11,780 nucleotides of DNA, from NCBI GenBank assembly GCA_009936765.1, contig JAACDL010000176.1, forward strand, positions 1-11,780, read 5' to 3'. Below are positions 7,988 to 11,780 of this stretch, piece after piece (the stretch's first letter is position 1; each line of letters starts with the position of its first letter). The translations under genes and the position numbers were made by a program. The DNA is from Methanobacteriota archaeon (lineage in GTDB: Archaea; Thermoplasmatota; Poseidoniia; Poseidoniales; Poseidoniaceae). The notes beneath the pieces were generated by a model, which saw only the letters and a list, made by a program, of their open reading frames with translations, was not told the origin of the DNA and did not search any database.

Positions 7988-7999
7988 CGGTTAAACATG
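7988..7999 (+). promoter_or_regulatory. TATA-like box for tRNA-Ser
   Basis: The plus strand reads CGGTTAAACATG, centred about 28 nt upstream of the tRNA-Ser 5' end (8022). It is a weaker match to an archaeal TATA box than the one serving tRNA-Thr, but correctly placed. The gap between the two divergent tRNAs (7920-8021) shows nothing else. Confidence 0.45.
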
Positions 8000-8021
8000 C
8001 GATGCTTGTCGTCGGGCTGCC

Positions 8022-8104
8022 GCCGAGATCGCATAGCCTGGTATTGCGCGTGACTGGAAATCACGTGTCCTTGAGACTCGGGAGTTCAAATCCCCCTCTC
8101 GGCG
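8022..8104 (+). tRNA. trnS: tRNA-Ser, anticodon GGA, type II with long variable arm
   Basis: An 83-nt cloverleaf is visible. The acceptor is GCCGAGA paired with TCTCGGC and the D-stem is GCA/TGC. The anticodon stem CGTGA/TCACG encloses the loop CTGGAAA (anticodon GGA, reading UCC and UCU). A variable arm of 14 nt pairs GTC with GAC around CTTGA. The T-arm is GGGAG-TTCAAAT-CCCCC and the discriminator is G73, as expected for Ser. The T-stem has one A-C mismatch (positions 52-62). CCA is not encoded (CTCA follows), unlike the neighbouring tRNA-Thr. No intron is seen. Confidence 0.95.
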
Positions 8105-8110
8105 CTCACT

Positions 8111-8148
8111 ATTTTGACCTATGATTACCTTTTCCCAAACTAAATTTT
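8111..8148 (+). terminator. T-rich tract downstream of tRNA-Ser
   Basis: Three T4 runs (8112-8115, 8130-8133, 8145-8148) fill the short gap between tRNA-Ser and the convergent lipoprotein gene. U-rich tracts without hairpins are usual archaeal terminators, so these probably end the tRNA transcript. Confidence 0.4.
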
Positions 8149-10220
8149 CACTCTACACGGCGGCAAAGTACTACCACTAACAGAACAGATAGAGTGCTGA
8201 ACATTGTCAATCCAGGCAATAGGGCAGGACTTTCATCAGTATAGCCCCCTCCCCAGTCATGGTATAGTTTCACAGTTGGTCTTTCATCGCCATCTTCATA
8301 ATCAGTGTATACAACGATGGTGTCTCCAGAATCAAGGTAATTATTACCATTCATATCATAATAATCGAATACCCAATTATTGCCCATTGCGTCTGTAGTT
8401 TCGCCAGATTGCATTTGAGATAAATCAAATGATACATGCAAAATAAATTCTTCTTCACCATCGTCATCATATTCTACAAAACCAAGATCTAGTCTGAATT
8501 CATCAAGATGGTTTTGGAAATTCATTTCATCTTCGATTATGAAGGAATAAGGACTCATCCCATTATAGGTGCAATAATTGCAATTGCTAGCCTCTGCAAC
8601 AATTGATTGACTCTCATCTTCACCATAAGCTTGTGAACGCTTGAACCAGAATTCTGTTCCTGGTTCTTTATCCCAACCATCCCACATCTCTAGGGTTTCT
8701 GAAAGAACAAAATACAGATATTCGTCATCCATCATAACTTGTGATAGATTCGTAGTGGTTTCACATGAATCAGTTGATTCTACGTATACCGCTATTGTCG
8801 TGTAACCAAGATTTGTGCATTGCAAATAGTCATTAGCGACTTGTGTATCTTCATCAATTCCGGACGTACAATCGGCTACTCCATCATTAATTGCAGCAAA
8901 AGATATCGTGGTAGTTCCTTCATCACAATAAAACATGGAGATGTGTTCTGAGACATTAAGAGATGCGGTAATGAGAGCATCATCTTCTATTCGTAAGGTA
9001 TGGAAAATCGGAGTTCCAGAAGGTGCGTAAGACCCAATCCTTTTTGTCGTGCTAAAACCATTATTCCAAAAATAATCATCTTCAACATCATCTGCAAATG
9101 TGTGGATCATATCACTACTTGGATATTTGTCGCCACACCATTCTGGAAGAACGACTATTGGAGTACTTTCTATTGAGGAATTAATTTCATCCTCGCTAAC
9201 AATCTGGTTTGCAGGGATATTGTAGGATAGTTCACAATTCCAAATATATTTTGACGCCTGATAGTTTGTTTCTACCAATAATGGAGATGCAGCTGGTGGA
9301 TAATCATCAGACACTTCAACAGTGATTTCATCATCATCCAATATCGAAATTGATGAGACCGTATTCTCAAACTCAGCGCCGAGGCCTTCCGAATCTACTG
9401 CCTCTGCAATGAAATTAACCATCTGTAGATTTTCATCGAAGTTGATGTAAATTATTCCTTCTTCATTCGACGCAGAAATAGTTTGGTAACCATCTTCAAC
9501 GGTCATTGTCCATTCTAATTCTGCGAATTCTAAATCATCTGGGAATAGTGTTTTTTGCCTACCATCTGCAAGTATTGCATCAATCTCTTCTTGAGTTACC
9601 CCCTCATCAGTACCATCTTGACAATGTACTAATCCATCGTTGACCCAATCGATTGGGATATCATATTCCTCTTCATCACAAGTAAAGTAGGGATCCATAG
9701 AGATGTCGTCACCGTTTCCTTTCTTGATTGCAGCATTTAGTAAATTGTTGGAATCTCCAATTTCATCATTAACTAAATACCACTCATCTTCAGAGTATAC
9801 GTTAATTACATCTCCTTTCTGTCTCACCTGGTAATCACCATATTCCATGCCGTTTAATTTGTATTTGTATGTATAACTTATAGATTGGTCCTCGGAATCA
9901 TACATTTCGATAATGGTTACTTCTGTGCTAATTGAGTCACCTTCAATCGTGGAATCGGTTTCCATTACCATTTTCACCCCATATGTTTCACCGCCAGATC
10001 TTCTATCATCAATATCTGTAATCTGAGTAAGTGCTGCACTTTCCAATTCAGTCTGTGCAGCAGGCATCACACATGAACCATCATCTTCATCGGCATCTGG
10101 ATTATAATTGACAGCATCAGAGTCTGTGCAGTCTGAAATTATTTCGTCATCATCTCCAAAACATCCAGCTAAAGATGTCGAAATGAGTAAGCACGCAACT
10201 AAGGCATGTATTGGCTTCAT
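8148..10220 (-). CDS. Large acidic lipoprotein with LDLa-like motifs, a calcium-type loop and a C-terminal sorting-like segment
   Basis: This is a 690-aa exported protein of unknown specific role. Residues 1-20 are a lipoprotein signal with lipobox LAGC (Cys20), which confirms the ATG. Residues 31-50 form a Cys-bounded Asp/Asn-rich motif (CTDSDAVNYN through DDGSC) known from secreted proteins of marine bacteria and archaea. Two segments share the layout C-D, then N-D-G, then C, then G-x-D-E with identical spacing (C181-C200 with E206, and C432-C451 with E457), resembling the calcium-binding end of LDL-receptor class A repeats. A loop D622-x-N-G-N-x-x-x-D-x-G-D633 looks calcium-binding. The end (664-690) has LPGL, a hydrophobic helix and CRRVE, like PGF-CTERM/archaeosortase-type tripartite signals. 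The protein is highly acidic. A TATA-like CTTATT about 27 nt before the ATG suggests a leaderless transcript. Possible roles are substrate binding or surface coating. Function is not assigned. Confidence 0.88.
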   Translation of the reverse strand: MKPIHALVACLLISTSLAGCFGDDDEIISDCTDSDAVNYNPDADEDDGSCVMPAAQTELESAALTQITDIDDRRSGGETYGVKMVMETDSTIEGDSISTEVTIIEMYDSEDQSISYTYKYKLNGMEYGDYQVRQKGDVINVYSEDEWYLVNDEIGDSNNLLNAAIKKGNGDDISMDPYFTCDEEEYDIPIDWVNDGLVHCQDGTDEGVTQEEIDAILADGRQKTLFPDDLEFAELEWTMTVEDGYQTISASNEEGIIYINFDENLQMVNFIAEAVDSEGLGAEFENTVSSISILDDDEITVEVSDDYPPAASPLLVETNYQASKYIWNCELSYNIPANQIVSEDEINSSIESTPIVVLPEWCGDKYPSSDMIHTFADDVEDDYFWNNGFSTTKRIGSYAPSGTPIFHTLRIEDDALITASLNVSEHISMFYCDEGTTTISFAAINDGVADCTSGIDEDTQVANDYLQCTNLGYTTIAVYVESTDSCETTTNLSQVMMDDEYLYFVLSETLEMWDGWDKEPGTEFWFKRSQAYGEDESQSIVAEASNCNYCTYNGMSPYSFIIEDEMNFQNHLDEFRLDLGFVEYDDDGEEEFILHVSFDLSQMQSGETTDAMGNNWVFDYYDMNGNNYLDSGDTIVVYTDYEDGDERPTVKLYHDWGGGYTDESPALLPGLTMFSTLSVLLVVVLCRRVE

Positions 10221-10242
10221 GGTTAAGCGAAGTGGTGGCAGT

Positions 10243-10252
10243 CAATAAGTGC
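10243..10252 (-). promoter_or_regulatory. TATA-like box for the lipoprotein gene
   Basis: The minus strand reads GCACTTATTG, centred about 27 nt upstream of ATG 10220. That would place transcription initiation at or next to the start codon, a leaderless arrangement common in archaea. No Shine-Dalgarno is visible before the ATG, in agreement with this. Confidence 0.45.
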
Positions 10253-10296
10253 ACTGATGAAGGCATAACTCAAGATGCCGACGAAGAATGACTTGC

Positions 10297-10315
10297 GATT
10301 AATTGATATTTTTAG
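10297..10315 (+). promoter_or_regulatory. AT-rich promoter element of the Tudor/EF-hand gene; decides its start
   Basis: The plus strand reads CGATTAATTGATATTTTTAG, ending about 17 nt before ATG 10332. Its TATA-like portions are centred 22-30 nt upstream of that ATG, fitting a leaderless start there. An earlier in-frame ATG at 10275 would put this element inside the coding region, so it is disfavoured. Confidence 0.5.
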
Positions 10316-10331
10316 ACTACAAGCGCAAACT

Positions 10332-11597
10332 ATGTCCGAACCCGTAATGAGCCCCGATGGTAAATTTATGTGGACAGGGGATGAATGGGTACCAACACCA
10401 CCATCAGAAGGCAACAACATCAACATGCAAGATTCAGTTATAGGCGGAGATGTAGTAAGTAATACGGTAATCAATAACGACCCCGCTGCAGTTACTACAG
10501 CGGTTATCACAGCACTACAACAGTTGGGGTTGCTTGGAGAGAATGTTCCTTACCAAGCCCCACCTACTCCCGAAATTGAACTACCTCAATCCTTCCATGT
10601 TGGAGACCATGTTGAGTACCACAGTCCAACAAATTCTCGATGGCTAAATCGATGCAGAGTTGTAGCGATTAATGATGATGGAACCTACAAAGTTGAGGTT
10701 CCAAAAGACACAATGATTGAAACTAAATTAGCCGTTATAATTGGGACATCCCCCGGATCCATCCGCCCGGCCAGCATACCCTTCAAATCAGGGGATAGAG
10801 TGTTCGTTAATTGGAAAAACCATGGCCACTATTTCCCTGGAAAAATCGCCAGTGAGAATGCAGATTTTACATTTAACATCCATTTTGATGATGGAGATGT
10901 AGAGTATAATGTCGAATGGGGAAGAATTGAACCTCTGATTGAAGAATCCAAAGAAGTTCAAGATTATATCGAAAACGATTCTGAGGAGGAAAGAGAACTT
11001 ATCGAATCATTCCAGATTTTTGATACAGATAATAGCGGCAAAATATCTGCAAGAGAATATTTCAGAATCCTTACTGAAATGGGTGATAATCCAATATCAA
11101 TAGATGATGTGATGCAAGAATTTAGCGAAATGGGAATTGGATTAGATTCAGAAATTGACTATCGATCTCTTGCTAAATTGATGATTGGTTCTGAAGATTC
11201 TGAGTTAGTGCAACTAAAACCTGAAGTCGTTATTCGTGATGCTATAATTTCCGATGGAACACTAAGAGGATATGCATATGCTCATCCAAAGTTAGGCGAA
11301 GGTAACATCAAATCCTCAGCAATTCAATCTATCACATACGATGAAAGAGCAACTTCTAAAGTTGAAACAAGGAACACAACGTATGTAGTTGGCCCGACTG
11401 GGTGGACTGAAAGACCAGATAACCATCCATTCAACAACCCATATTCAGAAAGTATGCAGATCAAAGTTGAGTGGAAAGGAAGTTGGTGGGATGCAATTAT
11501 CAGAGAGATGTCTGGAGATTCCTATCTAATTCACTACGTTGGATTTGATTCAAGTTGGGATGAGTGGGTAGATAACTCACGAATCAAATTAGAATGA
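10332..11597 (+). CDS. Multidomain protein: Tudor/SH3-like barrels, EF-hand, C-terminal Tudor-knot-like domain
   Basis: The 421-aa product has no signal peptide or membrane helix, so it is probably cytoplasmic. Seen in order: a short motif SPDGKFMWTGDEWVP (7-21), and a segment DSVIGGDVVSNTVINNDP (34-51) followed by a helix. Then a first SH3/Tudor-like barrel (about 88-135, starting VGDHVEY), a second (about 151-201, SGDRVFVNW through FDDGDVEY), and a canonical EF-hand loop D231-T-D-N-S-G-K-I-S-A-R-E242 in a helix-loop-helix with a degenerate partner (about 258-286). A beta-rich linker (about 299-358) precedes a Tudor-knot/chromo-barrel-like end (about 376-420; VEWKGSWWDA, YLIHYVGFDSSWDEWV, SRI) resembling that of MYST acetyltransferases such as Esa1 and MOF. 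Such barrels bind nucleic acid or modified peptides in eukaryotes; the ligand here is unknown. I chose ATG 10332 over 10275 because the upstream AT-rich box sits between them and the MSEPVMSPDG start begins the recognisable motif. Confidence 0.87.
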   Translation: MSEPVMSPDGKFMWTGDEWVPTPPSEGNNINMQDSVIGGDVVSNTVINNDPAAVTTAVITALQQLGLLGENVPYQAPPTPEIELPQSFHVGDHVEYHSPTNSRWLNRCRVVAINDDGTYKVEVPKDTMIETKLAVIIGTSPGSIRPASIPFKSGDRVFVNWKNHGHYFPGKIASENADFTFNIHFDDGDVEYNVEWGRIEPLIEESKEVQDYIENDSEEERELIESFQIFDTDNSGKISAREYFRILTEMGDNPISIDDVMQEFSEMGIGLDSEIDYRSLAKLMIGSEDSELVQLKPEVVIRDAIISDGTLRGYAYAHPKLGEGNIKSSAIQSITYDERATSKVETRNTTYVVGPTGWTERPDNHPFNNPYSESMQIKVEWKGSWWDAIIREMSGDSYLIHYVGFDSSWDEWVDNSRIKLE

Positions 11598-11628
11598 TGA
11601 AAAGTTCATTGGCTAGTATTCATTGAGA

Positions 11629-11780
11629 GTGGATGTGGAAGCTACAATTATTCTAATCGTTTTCACCGCATTCCTTGCTGCAGCATTGACTGTCCCTGCT
11701 GGTTTTGGACTATCGACAATGCTGACACCTGTTGTACTTCTTGTCCTTGACCCTCACGAGGCTGTTGCAGTTGTAGCGAT
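11629..11780 (+). CDS. TauE/SafE (TSUP) family membrane transporter, N-terminal fragment
   Basis: About 50 residues are visible before the window ends. A first hydrophobic helix (EATIILIVFTAFLAAALTVP) is followed by AGFGLSTMLTPVVLLVLDPHEAVAVVA. This is the pattern of the sulfite exporter TauE/SafE family: helix 1, a Gly-rich turn, helix 2, then a P-x-E-A-V-A motif. Members export or import sulfite, sulfonates and related anions across the cytoplasmic membrane; the substrate here cannot be told. The start is uncertain. GTG 11629 is used, with TTG 11623 and GTG 11635 in frame and a stop (TAG) at 11614-11616. It begins 31 nt after the Tudor/EF-hand gene on the same strand, so co-transcription is possible. 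No clear promoter of its own is seen in the gap. Confidence 0.72.
   Translation, partial: MDVEATIILIVFTAFLAAALTVPAGFGLSTMLTPVVLLVLDPHEAVAVVA

Noticed and set aside
7739..8021. Integrated element or attachment site at the tRNA genes
   Set aside because: No integrase gene, no duplicated tRNA 3' end and no direct repeat were seen on either side of the tRNA pair.
10275..10277. ATG 10275 as the start of the Tudor/EF-hand gene
   Set aside because: An AT-rich promoter-like box lies between it and ATG 10332, and the recognisable N-terminal motif begins at the later ATG.
10223..10510. 95-codon minus-strand frame over the divergent promoter
   Set aside because: It covers the promoter region and the start of the Tudor/EF-hand gene on the opposite strand, and its composition looks like a shadow of that gene.
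1..11780. CRISPR array, insertion sequence or toxin-antitoxin pair
   Set aside because: No regularly spaced direct repeats, transposase motifs, terminal inverted repeats or recognisable toxin or antitoxin families were found.

Overview
The window most likely comes from an uncultivated marine planktonic archaeon of the Marine Group II type (Candidatus Poseidoniales, Thermoplasmatota). This is inference from several features seen together: an archaeal-style RtcB ligase, tRNA genes preceded by TATA-like boxes, genes whose ATG sits 20-30 nt downstream of an AT-rich box (leaderless style), very large secreted Ig/jelly-roll surface proteins, an acidic lipoprotein with Cys/Asp-rich calcium-type motifs, and a short coiled-coil protein. 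No plasmid, phage, transposon or CRISPR signal is visible.

Layout. The + strand opens with the 3' two thirds of rtcB (1-817). A small coiled-coil protein on the minus strand (818-997) meets it tail to tail with no intervening base. The middle holds a giant minus-strand surface-protein gene (7738 down to 1100). It has a signal peptide, two MAM/jelly-roll-like modules, Ig-like modules, a C-terminal membrane helix and a cytoplasmic tail ending in a SAP-like motif. One in-frame TGA (3422-3424) divides it into parts of 1438 and 769 codons. Upstream of it lie two divergent tRNA genes: Thr(GGT) on minus and Ser(GGA) on plus. Next comes a 690-aa minus-strand lipoprotein (8148-10220). Divergent from that is a 421-aa protein combining Tudor/SH3-like barrels, an EF-hand and a C-terminal Tudor-knot-like domain (10332-11597). 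The window ends in the start of a TauE/SafE-type membrane transporter gene.

How the genes relate. The large proteins look like cell-envelope components with a recurrent calcium-loop theme: a D-x-N-G-D-G loop in the giant protein, a D-x-N-G-N-x-x-x-D loop in the lipoprotein, and a canonical EF-hand in the Tudor protein. RtcB (RNA repair and tRNA splicing) and the tRNAs are housekeeping. The most interesting points are the stop codon at position 11 of a perfect 12-residue EF-type loop in the giant protein, the cytoplasmic SAP-like tail on that surface protein, and the eukaryote-like Tudor-knot/EF-hand protein. No stretch longer than about 110 bases lacks a gene.
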